Of a stretch of 64,000 nt of DNA, positions 43,089 through 52,923 are shown piece after piece; the first letter of the stretch is position 1, and every line of letters starts with the position of its first letter. Location of the stretch: NCBI GenBank assembly GCA_020853025.1, contig JADYZP010000044.1, positions 1 to 64,000 on the forward strand, written 5' to 3'. This stretch comes from Burkholderiales bacterium (lineage in GTDB: Bacteria; Pseudomonadota; Gammaproteobacteria; Burkholderiales; Casimicrobiaceae). Position numbers and translations under genes: made by a program. The notes under the pieces were generated by a model that saw nothing but the letters and a program-made list of their open reading frames with translations, had not been told where the DNA came from and searched no databases.

Positions 43089-43790
43089 TCATGCGGCGGC
43101 GCCAAAAAGCGTGCCGACGCCTGCGGTGATCGCCATCGCGACCGCACCCCAGAACGTGACGCGCCACGCACCCACCGGCACCGATGCGCCGCCGATCCGT
43201 GCGGCCAGCCCGCCCAGCACCGCCAGAAACACCAGCGAAGTTCCGAATACCCAGGCGATGACTCCCGCTGCCGGCGCTACGATGGCCGTAACCAGCGGCA
43301 GCGTGGCGCCGGCAGCAAAGCTCGCCGCCGACGCCAACGCCGCCTGGATCGGCCGCGCCGCCTGCGTCTGCGAAATACCGAGTTCGTCGCGCGCGTGCGC
43401 ACCCAGCGCGTCGTGCGCCATCAGCTGTTCGGCGACTTGCTGTGCGAGTTTCGCCTCGAGTCCGCGACCGACGTAGATGGCGGTCAGTTCCCGGTGTTCG
43501 GCTACCGGATCCTGTTCGAGTTCCGCGTGTTCTCGAGCGAGGTCGGCATTCTCGGTATCGGCCTGCGAATGAACCGAGACATATTCGCCGGCCGCCATCG
43601 ACATCGCGCCCGCCACCAATCCAGCCACCGCCGCCAGCAGGATGCTTTCGCGGCTGGTTCCGGCGGCTGCGACGCCGCCGACCAAGCTCGCGGTCGACAC
43701 GATCCCGTCGTTGGCGCCGAGGACCGCGGCGCGCAGCCAACCGATACGGTCGCTGCGATGACGTTCGGCGTGGCGGCGAAAAGGTATCAT
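43089..43790 (-). CDS. VIT1/CCC1 family metal transporter
   Basis: A 233-residue membrane protein with five predicted spans, from the VIT1/CCC1 family (Fe2+/Mn2+ export). The first span motif ANDGIVSTASLVGGVAAAG, the second-span segment VAGAMSMAAGEYVSVHSQAD with the cytoplasmic acidic metal-binding domain (ENADLAREHAELEQDPVAEH), and the C-terminal three-span bundle are all intact. The family moves iron or manganese out of the cytoplasm. Its proximity to the ferritin-like gene fits a role in metal handling (inference). Bases 43791-44017 hold only its promoter region and the leader of the divergent aminotransferase. Confidence 0.9.
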   Translation of the reverse strand: MIPFRRHAERHRSDRIGWLRAAVLGANDGIVSTASLVGGVAAAGTSRESILLAAVAGLVAGAMSMAAGEYVSVHSQADTENADLAREHAELEQDPVAEHRELTAIYVGRGLEAKLAQQVAEQLMAHDALGAHARDELGISQTQAARPIQAALASAASFAAGATLPLVTAIVAPAAGVIAWVFGTSLVFLAVLGGLAARIGGASVPVGAWRVTFWGAVAMAITAGVGTLFGAAA

Positions 43791-44017
43791 GTAGACGAAT
43801 CTCCGAGTTTTGCCCGGGTGACCGGACGATGGATGCAGCCGCGAGCATACGCGCGTGCGCCGGCGCCGCTCGTGCAGACTGCAATCGCGCGTGCGCTGAC
43901 GGTCGCGATCGTGGATCGTTGCGGCGACGCGGCCGGAGAGGCAGAGTTGCTTCGGTCCCCGGTTTGCTCAACAATCGATGTCATCCACCACCGCGTCCGA
44001 CCACAGCCACCACTCTT

Positions 44018-45382
44018 ATGTGCCCTCCCGACGACGTATCGACGCCCGCCAGCCACGTCCTGCACCGCCAGTTGCGCCACGCGCTGCCGGAAGCGGTCGC
44101 TGCCGGCGGTGTCTATCTCACCGATGCGCAGGGGCGCCGCTATATCGACGCCTCGGGCGGCGCCGCGGTATCGTGCCTCGGCCACGGCCATCCCGACGTC
44201 ATCGCGGCGATGCATGCGCAGATCGACCGGGTCGCCTACGCGCACACGAGTTTCTTCACCACCGAGGTGGCCGAACACCTTGCCGACGTGCTGGTGCGAG
44301 GTGCGCCGGCGGGCATCAGCCACGCCTATTTCGTCTCCGGCGGTTCGGAGGCCGTCGAAGCTGCGCTGAAGATGGCGCGCCAGTATTTCGTCGAGATCGG
44401 CCAGCCGCAGCGCTGCCACTTCATCGCCCGCCGCCAGAGCTACCACGGCAATACGCTGGGGGCGCTGGCGGTCGGCGGCAACGAATGGCGGCGGCGGCAG
44501 TTCGCACCGCTGCTGATCCCGGTCACGCACGTCGCACCCTGCTACGAGTACCGGGATCGGACAGCGGAGGAGAGCGCCGAGCAGTACGGTCAGCGACTGG
44601 TGGCGGAGCTGTCGGCGGCGATCGACCGGCAGGGCGGCGACACGGTGATCGCCTTTATCGCGGAGACGGTGGTCGGTGCGACCGCCGGGGTGCTGCCGCC
44701 GGTGCCGGGCTATTTGCGAGGCGTGCGCGAACTGTGCGACCGCCACGGCATCCTGCTGATCCTCGACGAGGTGATGTGCGGCATGGGTCGCACCGGTACG
44801 CTGCATGCGTGCGAGCAGGAGTCCGTCGTGCCCGACCTGCTGGTCGTCGCCAAGGGTCTCGGTGGCGGCTACCAGCCGATCGGCGCCGTGCTCGCGCAGT
44901 CGCGCATCGTCGACGCCTTTGCGCGCGGCAGCGGCATGTTCCAGCATGGTCACACGTACATCGGCCATCCGGTCGCCTGCGCGGCGGCGTTGGCGGTGCA
45001 GCAGGTCATCGAGCGCGACCAGCTGCTTGATGCGGTCAAGCGGCAGGGCCGTGGCCTTCGCGAACGTTTGCAGTCGACCTTCGCCGATCATCCCTACGTC
45101 GGCGACATTCGCGGTCGCGGCCTGTTCATGGGCATCGAACTGGTCGCCGAGCGATCGGCCAAGACGCCCTTCGCGCCCGAGGCGAGATTGCACGCCAGAA
45201 TCAAGGCGCGGGCGATGGCCGAAGGCCTGATGGTGTACCCTATGGGGGGTACCATCGACGGTCGTCGAGGCGATCACGTATTGCTGGCGCCGCCGTTCAT
45301 CGTCACCGGCGCCGAACTCGACGAAATCGTCGCGCGGCTGCGGAAGGCGATCGACGGCGCAGTAGCCGATGCCGTCGCCTAG
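44018..45382 (+). CDS. class III PLP-dependent aminotransferase
   Basis: A 454-residue aspartate-family fold I aminotransferase. The PLP lysine is Lys279 in VVAKGLGGGYQPIGAV, and the family features FVSGGSEAVEAALKMARQYF, SYHGNTLGALA and LILDEVMCGMGRTGT are present. Substrates in this class range from omega-amino acids to polyamines and cannot be assigned. ATG 44018 precedes the conserved N-terminus (HVLHRQLRHALP, GGVYLTDAQGRRYIDASGGA). It is upstream of, but 156 bases from, the TRAP transporter genes. Confidence 0.9.
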   Translation: MCPPDDVSTPASHVLHRQLRHALPEAVAAGGVYLTDAQGRRYIDASGGAAVSCLGHGHPDVIAAMHAQIDRVAYAHTSFFTTEVAEHLADVLVRGAPAGISHAYFVSGGSEAVEAALKMARQYFVEIGQPQRCHFIARRQSYHGNTLGALAVGGNEWRRRQFAPLLIPVTHVAPCYEYRDRTAEESAEQYGQRLVAELSAAIDRQGGDTVIAFIAETVVGATAGVLPPVPGYLRGVRELCDRHGILLILDEVMCGMGRTGTLHACEQESVVPDLLVVAKGLGGGYQPIGAVLAQSRIVDAFARGSGMFQHGHTYIGHPVACAAALAVQQVIERDQLLDAVKRQGRGLRERLQSTFADHPYVGDIRGRGLFMGIELVAERSAKTPFAPEARLHARIKARAMAEGLMVYPMGGTIDGRRGDHVLLAPPFIVTGAELDEIVARLRKAIDGAVADAVA

Positions 45383-45538
45383 CGATTCGATACCCGATCG
45401 TTTTCCCGGTCACGCCGGACCGGACGTTATAGAGGTGGCGCGCCTTTGACGGCTGGATACCGCGCTTGCGTCCCGATCTACCCTGCCTCGATGGAGTGGC
45501 AGGGCCGAACTTTTCCCACGCTTGTCAAGGAGATATCG

Positions 45539-46525
45539 ATGAAGAATCCCCTGCTTAGCATGCCTGTTCGCTTAGCCCTCGCCGCGTTCGCGCTGGCGCT
45601 GGCGCTGCCCGTTGCACCGGTCGCAGCGCAGCAGAAGTTCGTCACCATCGGTACCGGTGGCGTCACCGGCGTCTACTACTCCGCGGGCGGCGCGATCTGC
45701 CGGCTGATGAACAAGGATCGCGCCAAGCACGGCATCCGCTGCTCGGTGGAGTCGACCGGCGGATCGGTCTTCAACATCAACACCATCCGCGCCGGCGAAC
45801 TCGACTTCGGCGTCGCGCAGTCCGACGTCCAATACAACGCGGTCAATGGCCTGAATCAGTTTGCGAAGGACGGGCCCTTCAAGGAACTGCGCGCGGTCTT
45901 CTCGCTGCATCCGGAACCGTTCACGATCCTGGCGCGCAAGGACTCCGGCATCACCAAGCTCGACGACCTCAAGGGCAAGCGCTTCAACGTCGGCAATCCC
46001 GGCTCCGGTACGCGGGCATCGATCGAGGAGCTGATGAAGGCGCTGGGCTGGAAGATGTCCGACTTCACGCTTGCTTCCGGATTGAAGGCCGACGAGCATG
46101 GCGCCGCGCTCTGCGACAACAAGATCGACGCCTTCTTCTACGGTGTCGGCCATCCGTCGGCGAACATCCAGGACCCGATCACCACCTGTGGCGCCGTGCT
46201 CGTCCCGATCACCGGTCCGGTGATCGACAAGGTCGTGGCCGCCGCCCCGTACTACGCCAAGGTCGACATTCCCGGCGGGTTGTACGCCGGTCACCCGAAG
46301 CCGACGCCTACCTATGGCGTGCTGGCGACGATGGTCACCTCGACCAAGGTGCCCGACGCCACCGTGTACGAACTGGTGAAGGCCGTATTCGAAAACTTCG
46401 ACGAGTTCAAGAAGCTGCATCCGGCACTCGCGCACCTCGATCCCAAGCACATGATCAAGGATGGCAATTCCGCCCCGCTGCATCCGGGCGCGGTCAAGTA
46501 CTACAAGGAAAAAGGCTGGATGTAA
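45539..46525 (+). CDS. TAXI-family TRAP transporter solute-binding protein
   Basis: A 328-residue periplasmic binding protein with a signal peptide ([20 protein letters not shown], cleavage near residue 30). TAXI features are [40 protein letters not shown], and [24 protein letters not shown] receptors bind glutamate-like or dicarboxylate substrates; specificity is not evident here. An AAGGAG site precedes ATG 45539. It is followed by the fused membrane subunit after 140 bases. Confidence 0.93.
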   Translation: MKNPLLSMPVRLALAAFALALALPVAPVAAQQKFVTIGTGGVTGVYYSAGGAICRLMNKDRAKHGIRCSVESTGGSVFNINTIRAGELDFGVAQSDVQYNAVNGLNQFAKDGPFKELRAVFSLHPEPFTILARKDSGITKLDDLKGKRFNVGNPGSGTRASIEELMKALGWKMSDFTLASGLKADEHGAALCDNKIDAFFYGVGHPSANIQDPITTCGAVLVPITGPVIDKVVAAAPYYAKVDIPGGLYAGHPKPTPTYGVLATMVTSTKVPDATVYELVKAVFENFDEFKKLHPALAHLDPKHMIKDGNSAPLHPGAVKYYKEKGWM

Positions 46526-46665
46526 TAGTGCGTTGGTGGCCGGCCGCGTACTGATGCGCGGCCAGCTTGCCGGTTGGACTGCGCGAACCCGGGTCGGGGT
46601 CCGCCGGCGGCGCGTGTAGTCGGAGTCTGGCCGCGGCTGCGGCCATCTCGGGGGAGGGCCGACTC

Positions 46666-49272
46666 GTGGCACGCAAGAAAAAAATCGACGTCGCCACGAT
46701 CGACGCCGGCAAGCTCGCGGCCGAAACCGACACCGGGGGCCGCACCCCGGGTCCGGCGGTCCGTCGCCTTCTTCTGGGCGTCGCGCTCGCCTGGTCGCTG
46801 TTTCAGCTCTGGATCGCCTCGCCGCTGCCGTTTGCCTTCGGTGTGCTGGTGTTCAACGACACGCAGTCGCGTTCGATCCACCTCGCCTTCGCCGTCTTCC
46901 TCGCATTTCTCTCCTACCCGGCGTTGAAGCGTTCGCCACGCGACCGCGTGCCGCTGCAGGACTGGGTGTTCGCCGTCGTCGGCGCCCTCTGCGCCGCCTA
47001 TCTGTTCATCGAATACCGGGAGCTCTCCACACGCCCCGGGCAGCCGACGACGCAGGATCTGGTCGTCGGATCGGTGGGCATGGTGATGCTGCTCGAGGCT
47101 ACGCGACGCGCGCTCGGACTGCCGATGGTGATCGTCGCCACGACCTTTCTCATCTATATCTTCGGCGGGTCGCACATGCCGGACATGATCGCGCACAAGG
47201 GCGCGTCGCTGTCGCGTGTGATTTCGCACATGTGGCTGACCACCGAAGGCGTATTCGGGGTCGCGCTGGGCGTGTCCAGCGGCTTCATATTCCTGTTCGT
47301 GCTCTTCGGTTCGCTGCTCGACAAGGCGGGTGCGGGCAACTATTTCATCAAGTCGGCGTTTGCGCTGCTGGGCCACATGCGCGGCGGTCCAGCGAAGGCC
47401 GCGGTCGTGTCGTCGGCCGCCACCGGCATCATCTCCGGGTCGTCGATCGCCAACGTGGTCACCACCGGCACTTTCACCATTCCGCTGATGAAGCGCGTCG
47501 GCTACCGGCCCGACCAGGCGGCTGCGGTGGAGGTGTCGAGTTCGGTGAACGGGCAGCTGATGCCGCCGGTGATGGGCGCCGCCGCCTTTCTGATGGTCGA
47601 GTACGTGGGCATTCCGTACAACCAGGTCATCAAGCACGCGTTCCTGCCGGCGATCATCTCGTACATCGCGCTCTTCTACATCGTCCACCTCGAGGCGCTG
47701 AAGGCCGACCTGGTGGGCCTGCCCCGGCGCGGCGACGCGACCGCGCTGCAGCGGTTGCGCTCGCTCGCGATGACGGTCAGTGGTTTCGTCGTGCTCGCCG
47801 CCATCGTCTATTACGGCATCGGCTGGATGAAGGGTGCCTTTGGCGATGCCGCGATCTGGCTGGTCGGCGTCGGCGTGGTGGCCGTCTATCTTGGATTGCT
47901 GTGGCTCGGCTCGAGGCAGCCGGTGCTCGAGCTCGACGATCCGAACGCGCCGGTGTTCGAGCTGCCCGAAACCGCGCCGACGCTGAAATCCGGGCTCCAC
48001 TACCTGCTTTCGGTCGTCGTGCTGATCTGGTGCCTGATGGTCGAGCAGCTGTCGCCGGCGCTGTCGGCGTTCTGGGCGACGATGTTCATGGTCTTCGTGA
48101 TGTTGACGCAAAGGCCGCTGATGGCGGTGCTGAGGCATGGTTCGAATCGCGAGCCCGTCGGCGTGTCGCTGTACCACGGATTCACCGACCTCGTCGCCGG
48201 CCTCGAAGCCGGTGCGCGCAACATGATCGGTATCGGCGTGGCCACCGCTGCCGCAGGCATCATCGTCGGCACCGTGTCGCTGACCGGCATCGGGCTGGTG
48301 ATGACCGAAGTCGTCGAGCTGGTTTCCGGCGGCAACCTGATGCTGATGCTGTTGCTGGTGGCGTTCATCAGCCTGGTGCTCGGCATGGGGCTGCCGACGA
48401 CGGCCAATTACATCGTCGTCTCCACGCTGATGGCGCCGGTGGTGGTCGAACTGGGTGCGCAAAGCGGATTGCTGGTGCCGCTGATCGCCGTACACATGTT
48501 CGTCTTCTACTTCGGCCTGATGGCCGACGTGACGCCGCCAGTCGGACTCGCGTCCTTCGCAGCGGCGGCGATCGCGCGCAGCGACCCGATCAAGACCGGG
48601 GTGACGGCATTCTTCTACAGCATGCGCACCGCCGTGCTGCCGTTCCTCTTTATCTTCAACACGCAGTTGCTGATGATCGGCATCGATGGCGTCTGGCACC
48701 TGACCCTCACCATCGTCAGCGCCACCGTCGCGATGCTGATATTCGCCGCGGCGACCCAGGGCTATTTCCTGGTGCGCTCGCGATGGTACGAGAGCATCGC
48801 CCTGCTGCTGGTGACCTTCACGCTGTTCCGTCCCGGGTACTGGTGGGACATGATCTATCCGCAGTACGTGGAAGTGCCGGCGGCGCAACTGATGAAGCTG
48901 GTCGAGGAAGCGCCCGCGGGAGCCAGCAAGAGGATCTGGATCGAAGGCACGACGCTCGACGGCAAGGATGTCCACAAGGGCGTGCTGCTGCCGCTGGGGG
49001 AGGCCGGCAGCGCGCGCGACCGGCTGCGCAAGATCGGCCTGACCGTGGTCGCGTTCGGTGGCGAGATCCAGATCGCGCAGGTGCAGTTTGGCTCGCGCGC
49101 CGAGAAGCTTGGTCTCGAACAGGGCTTCAAGGTCAGCAGCATCGAGATGCCGGCCGAGCGGCCGGCCAAGGAATGGATGTTCATTCCCGCGCTGCTCTTG
49201 CTCGCCGCAGTGATCCTGTTGCAGCGGCTAAGCGGAAGGCGTGCTGCTGCGCCGAAGTCCGCGGCGGCATGA
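46666..49272 (+). CDS. TRAP transporter fused permease (DctQM type)
   Basis: An 868-residue inner-membrane protein with about 17-19 spans: an N-terminal DctQ-like part (about 30-150) and a DctM domain (about 150-690, with TGIISGSSIANVVTTGTF and the conserved GLPTTANYIVVSTL). It ends in a further span (FIPALLLLAAVILLQRLSGR) after a soluble loop at about 735-830 that resembles a small substrate-side domain. It is the transport subunit partnering the TAXI binding protein. GTG 46666 has GGGGAGGG seven bases ahead. The gene overlaps the racemase-like gene by four bases. Confidence 0.92.
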   Translation: MARKKKIDVATIDAGKLAAETDTGGRTPGPAVRRLLLGVALAWSLFQLWIASPLPFAFGVLVFNDTQSRSIHLAFAVFLAFLSYPALKRSPRDRVPLQDWVFAVVGALCAAYLFIEYRELSTRPGQPTTQDLVVGSVGMVMLLEATRRALGLPMVIVATTFLIYIFGGSHMPDMIAHKGASLSRVISHMWLTTEGVFGVALGVSSGFIFLFVLFGSLLDKAGAGNYFIKSAFALLGHMRGGPAKAAVVSSAATGIISGSSIANVVTTGTFTIPLMKRVGYRPDQAAAVEVSSSVNGQLMPPVMGAAAFLMVEYVGIPYNQVIKHAFLPAIISYIALFYIVHLEALKADLVGLPRRGDATALQRLRSLAMTVSGFVVLAAIVYYGIGWMKGAFGDAAIWLVGVGVVAVYLGLLWLGSRQPVLELDDPNAPVFELPETAPTLKSGLHYLLSVVVLIWCLMVEQLSPALSAFWATMFMVFVMLTQRPLMAVLRHGSNREPVGVSLYHGFTDLVAGLEAGARNMIGIGVATAAAGIIVGTVSLTGIGLVMTEVVELVSGGNLMLMLLLVAFISLVLGMGLPTTANYIVVSTLMAPVVVELGAQSGLLVPLIAVHMFVFYFGLMADVTPPVGLASFAAAAIARSDPIKTGVTAFFYSMRTAVLPFLFIFNTQLLMIGIDGVWHLTLTIVSATVAMLIFAAATQGYFLVRSRWYESIALLLVTFTLFRPGYWWDMIYPQYVEVPAAQLMKLVEEAPAGASKRIWIEGTTLDGKDVHKGVLLPLGEAGSARDRLRKIGLTVVAFGGEIQIAQVQFGSRAEKLGLEQGFKVSSIEMPAERPAKEWMFIPALLLLAAVILLQRLSGRRAAAPKSAAA

Positions 49273-50003
49273 TCAGGATTGCGCTGATCCACGCGCTTGC
49301 GCATTCGGTCGCGCCGATCAACGACGCGCTGGCGCGCGACTGGCCGGAATGCAGACGGATGAACCTGCTCGACGACAGCCTGTCGACCGATCTGGCGCAG
49401 TCGGCTGCAGGACTCGACGAGCGGATGACGCAGCGCTTCCTGACACTTGCCGACTACGCGATCGGTACCGGGGCACTCGGCATCCTTTATACCTGCTCGG
49501 CGTTCGGACCCTGCATCGACGCCGTAGCGAGCAGGTATTCCGGGTTGCCGGTCTTGAAGCCGAACGAGGCGATGATCGCGGATGCCGTTGCCTGTGGCGG
49601 GCGCATCGGGATGGTGGCGAGTTTCGGCCCGACGCTGCGGTCGATGCCCGACGAATTTCCTGCCGAGGTCGAGTTGCGGACCGCGCTGGCCGAAGGCGCG
49701 CTGGAGGCGCTGAACCGCGGTGACGTCGATACGCACGACGAACTCGTCGCCGCCACCGCAGAACGCCTGGCGAAGGAGGGCTGCACCATCATCGCGCTGG
49801 CACAGTTCAGCATGGCGCGCGCAAGGCCTCGCGTCGCCGAACGCACGGGTGTGCCGGTACTGACCACCGTCGACAGCGCAGTACGCGAGCTGCGCGCGCG
49901 GATTACCCGGATGTCTGCGCTGGAGGCCGCGCCTCAGGGCAGCGTCACGCCGAAGGTGACGAGCAGCCCGGCCGTACCGAAGAACACGACCTCGGAGCAA
50001 TAG
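49269..50003 (+). CDS. Asp/Glu racemase-family protein
   Basis: A 244-residue protein of the aspartate/glutamate racemase superfamily. The two catalytic cysteines are in LYTCSAFGPCID (about 76) and in KEGCTIIALAQFSM (about 177). Members racemise or decarboxylate dicarboxylates, hydantoins or maleate-type substrates. ATGA overlap with the TRAP permease implies that the enzyme acts on the imported substrate (inference). The last 23 codons overlap the opposite-strand barrel gene; these C-terminal residues (SVTPKVTSSPAVPKNTTSEQ) are not conserved. Confidence 0.85.
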   Translation: MIRIALIHALAHSVAPINDALARDWPECRRMNLLDDSLSTDLAQSAAGLDERMTQRFLTLADYAIGTGALGILYTCSAFGPCIDAVASRYSGLPVLKPNEAMIADAVACGGRIGMVASFGPTLRSMPDEFPAEVELRTALAEGALEALNRGDVDTHDELVAATAERLAKEGCTIIALAQFSMARARPRVAERTGVPVLTTVDSAVRELRARITRMSALEAAPQGSVTPKVTSSPAVPKNTTSEQ

Positions 50004-50578
50004 CGGCGGATGCAGTAACCGACCGACGGCACGATCCCCGGTGCGAAGCCTGAGCTGTTCATCGGAATCTTGTCTTGAAATTCGCCGCGGTAGCCGTGCA
50101 GGACACCCGCCGCCACCTTGATGTACAACGGCTGCAGGTTCTCGAAAGGGCGGAACCGGTAGCCGCCATAAACAAACTGCGACGACTGGCCGAAGGAATT
50201 GTCGAAGACGGCGCCGCCGACCAGCCAGCTTTCGGTGATGTTGTATTCGAACAGGATCAGATTCTGCTGATCGACGTGATCGGGGTCGTAGCTGTAGTGC
50301 CGCGTGTAGACGCTGGTCTCCAGGTAGAAGCGGTCGCTACGCCATGGCTCGGGCGCGTCCCAGACGGAGCGTTCGGGTGAGGTCGTTGCGGTTGCTGCCG
50401 CTGTCGGCGCCGGATCGGACTGCGCCGGCACGGCTGACGGAATAAAGGCCAACGCCAGTGCCAGCGCCAGTGCCGGGAAGAAACGCCGGCTTTCACGCAC
50501 GCTTCCGGCAAGTGGGGGACGGTGCAGCGCGCGCGTGCGCAAGCTGTGCCTGCAGGCGCCGTTCGAATCGAGACTCAT
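49934..50578 (-). CDS. outer-membrane beta-barrel protein
   Basis: A 214-residue protein from ATG 50578 with a signal peptide (LALALALAFIPSAVPAQ). The mature part has alternating aromatic residues (FYLETSVYTRHYSYDPD, NLILFEYNITESWLVGGAVF, FVYGGYRFRPF), two cysteines in YCIRRYC and a terminal strand ending in TFGVTLP. It belongs to a betaproteobacterial family of small barrels that is often mislabelled as a glycerol-3-phosphate transporter. No enzymatic activity is assigned. Its 3' end overlaps the racemase gene by 70 bases in antisense orientation. Confidence 0.8.
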   Translation of the reverse strand: MSLDSNGACRHSLRTRALHRPPLAGSVRESRRFFPALALALALAFIPSAVPAQSDPAPTAAATATTSPERSVWDAPEPWRSDRFYLETSVYTRHYSYDPDHVDQQNLILFEYNITESWLVGGAVFDNSFGQSSQFVYGGYRFRPFENLQPLYIKVAAGVLHGYRGEFQDKIPMNSSGFAPGIVPSVGYCIRRYCSEVVFFGTAGLLVTFGVTLP

Positions 50579-50635
50579 GGCGCCTCGGGCGTAATGAAGC
50601 GCGCATGGTAGCACGGCTGAAGCGCCGGATTGTCG

Positions 50636-51598
50636 TCAAACCGCCGGATAGGCGTCGCCGAGCGCCTCGACGAAGCGCAGCAGCTCATGCGCGGGCAGAT
50701 GGTTGATTCCGGCGGCCGCCGCCCGGCCGCCGCCACCTGCGAAGCACCGGCATAGCTCGTCGGCTCCACGCGCATCGGCACGGGGTGCGCGTACGCTGAC
50801 CTCGAAGCCACCGTCCACGGTGCGGGTCAGCACCGCATGCGCCTGCTGGGGTGCGTCATTGGCCACTTCGTTGCCGTAGATGCCGCGCACGCGGCGCGCC
50901 CAGGGCGCGTCGGGAAGGATGACCACGGTCGCGCCGGGCAGAGTGAAGGCCGGAGGAGTGCTGCGTGCCAGCGCGACGTCGCGGCGCCGCGCGGCGTCGA
51001 TCGCCGCGAATACCGGATCCTCGTCGATGAAGCGAAAGGGATCGGCGTGACGCAACAGCAGGCGGAACAGCGCCTCGGGGTGGACCGGCGCATCGTCGAC
51101 CTGCTCGCAGGTCGCGTTGTAGGTGAGGCAGTCGCCCAGTGCGTGCAGCGCGGTCTGCCTGTCCGCCGACAGCGAAAGCGTCGCCGCGAGTCCTCGGGCG
51201 GGGATGACGAGGTTATCGCCGAAGGCGGCGACGACGGCCCAGACGCGGTGCCGCCCCGACAGAAAGCGATCGACCAGCATTCCGGTGCACACCGAAGGCG
51301 AAGTGTCGATGTGCGCGTCGAGTCCGGGATGGACAGGCAGCGTCCCGGCGTAGTGGTGGTCGAAATACTGCACGGCGACGCCCAGGTCGAGCAATCGCAG
51401 CAACGGCTCGCGATTGGTCGCAAGCGAAATGTCGAGCACCGTCATCGTGTCGCCGGAGCGAGCCGCGACGCGCGCAAGCAGCGCGATGTCGCGCTTGGCG
51501 CCGGTGACCAGCACCGATTCGATAGGCGCGGCGAGGCGAAGCTGCAGCAGCGCGCAGATGCCGTCGGCGTCGCCGTTGAAGACGTCGAAGTGTGTCAC
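50636..51598 (-). CDS. DHH-family phosphoesterase-like protein
   Basis: A 320-residue hydrolase with DHH motifs: NGDADG (8-13), TGAKRD with the VLDIS strand, YFDHHYAG (about 98-105) and a C-terminal DHHA1-like GGGGRAAAAGINHLP. DHH proteins cleave phosphodiester bonds of short oligonucleotides or linear dinucleotides with Mn2+. The exact substrate here is unknown. ATG 51598 begins the motif-containing N-terminus directly. Confidence 0.85.
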   Translation of the reverse strand: MTHFDVFNGDADGICALLQLRLAAPIESVLVTGAKRDIALLARVAARSGDTMTVLDISLATNREPLLRLLDLGVAVQYFDHHYAGTLPVHPGLDAHIDTSPSVCTGMLVDRFLSGRHRVWAVVAAFGDNLVIPARGLAATLSLSADRQTALHALGDCLTYNATCEQVDDAPVHPEALFRLLLRHADPFRFIDEDPVFAAIDAARRRDVALARSTPPAFTLPGATVVILPDAPWARRVRGIYGNEVANDAPQQAHAVLTRTVDGGFEVSVRAPRADARGADELCRCFAGGGGRAAAAGINHLPAHELLRFVEALGDAYPAV

Positions 51599-51644
51599 CA
51601 GGCGTGCGCCGCGGATGGAACGGCGTGCTGCTGGCGCGGTGGCA

Positions 51645-52055
51645 CTACGGCCACGCCAGGAATCCGGCGGGCGACTTGGTGATCGCCACCGAGACGATGT
51701 AGCCGAAGACGACTATGGCACCGACCAGGGCGCTGATGCGAATCCGCAGCGTCCGCCCGCGCTTCAGCGCGATGCTGCCCAGCACGATGTAGACAACGAG
51801 GCCCGTGATCTTGGCGGTCAACCAGCCGTGCGTTCCCGGGTAGTTGCGAATCATGACCGCAAGCGCGATGGCCGATGCCAACAGCACGGTGTCGACGACG
51901 TGCGGGACGACACGCACCCACGTGCGTTGCAGCCGTTCGGGGGCACCGATCATCCAGACGCCGCGTACGCAGAAAAACATGATGCTCGCTACCGCGCAGC
52001 CGACATGGAGGAACTTCAGCAGGGCATAGGTCGTTGGCAAGGAACAATCGGGCAA
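51645..52055 (-). CDS. SirB2-family membrane protein
   Basis: A 136-residue inner-membrane protein with four spans (LLKFLHVGCAVASIMFFCVR; VVDTVLLASAIALAVMI; KITGLVVYIVLGSIAL; ISALVGAIVVFGYIVSVA). The family (SirB2/invasion-gene-expression up-regulator) has no proven biochemical role. No ATG is available: TTG 52055 or TTG 52040 must serve, and neither has a clear ribosome binding site. It follows the hemerythrin gene by 114 bases. Confidence 0.75.
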   Translation of the reverse strand: MPDCSLPTTYALLKFLHVGCAVASIMFFCVRGVWMIGAPERLQRTWVRVVPHVVDTVLLASAIALAVMIRNYPGTHGWLTAKITGLVVYIVLGSIALKRGRTLRIRISALVGAIVVFGYIVSVAITKSPAGFLAWP

Positions 52056-52169
52056 GATCGGGCGCGATGCCGGCTGCGCCGCGGGGATCCGGCGATGGCG
52101 CTGGGCGCACCATTTTACGTTGCACTGTCGAACCGGTCGTGCTGCTCGACGAAACGCCGGTGTGCCCGT

Positions 52170-52736
52170 TCAGTGATCGGGATGCGTGGCCTGTGCCTGC
52201 CGAGTGATCTGCTCGACCAGCTCGACGTATCGCGGCTCCGGATGTTTGCCGAACAGCGGGTCGTCGACGTGGCCGATGCTGCGGTGGATCGCAGTCCAAT
52301 CTTCGCGGGTGAGCAGCCGCGCGGCCAGCGGCAGGATCTCGCTCTCCTCGATGCGCATGTGGTTGCGCAGCGTATCGAGGTAATCGCCGGCGATCGCTTC
52401 GACCACGGCACGCGACGAAACGGTTCCATTCAGGATGTCGTCCAGGTGACGGACGAGGTCGGCGCCGCTGCGCTTAAGGAGAGCGTGCTGCCGCGTCAAC
52501 TCATCGACCGTGCGGGCGGTCGCGTGCTCGCGTTCCTTGATTTTCGCGAACACGAGGTCTTCCTTCGGGTGGTGCAGCACGTCCGAGTAGCGGGTCATGT
52601 AGAACATGATGTTCAGCATCAACTCGTAGTCCGGAGTGGCGCCGCCGCAAAACAGCGCGAGCTGGTCGTCGAGCAGGTCGAGCAGCCGTGCGAAGTTCGC
52701 GTGTTCGGCGTGCCAAAGTGCGAGGGTGTCGGGCAT
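52170..52736 (-). CDS. hemerythrin HHE domain protein
   Basis: A 188-residue four-helix protein with the histidines and acids of an HHE cation-binding domain: WHAEHANFARLL, DVLHHPKEDLVF, LTRQHALL, LRNHMRIEESEILP and IHRSIGHVDDPLF. It binds a diiron centre and may sense or carry O2 or NO. ATG 52736 is the best start; it has GAAAG upstream and matches the family N-terminus. It stands in the same direction as the SirB2 gene. Confidence 0.9.
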   Translation of the reverse strand: MPDTLALWHAEHANFARLLDLLDDQLALFCGGATPDYELMLNIMFYMTRYSDVLHHPKEDLVFAKIKEREHATARTVDELTRQHALLKRSGADLVRHLDDILNGTVSSRAVVEAIAGDYLDTLRNHMRIEESEILPLAARLLTREDWTAIHRSIGHVDDPLFGKHPEPRYVELVEQITRQAQATHPDH

Positions 52737-52923
52737 GACGAGCTTTCGGGTCGGAAACGGACGCGCTGGCCAGATTGGCGTCCTCGTGGTCGATGCTACG
52801 GCAGGTTCACCTCGATGCAAAGCGCGGCGACCCCGGAAGCCTTGATCTCCGTCAGGAACTGCGCGCCTGGCAGACGGTGGCCGCCTCGCGCGCTACCGGC
52901 GGCGCTGGGGCTACACTTCCGGC

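Noticed and set aside
46501..48975. 824-residue minus-strand open frame
   Set aside because: It is antisense to the TRAP permease and is dominated by His, Arg, Gln and Asp, the mirror of hydrophobic codons. It has no recognised motif.
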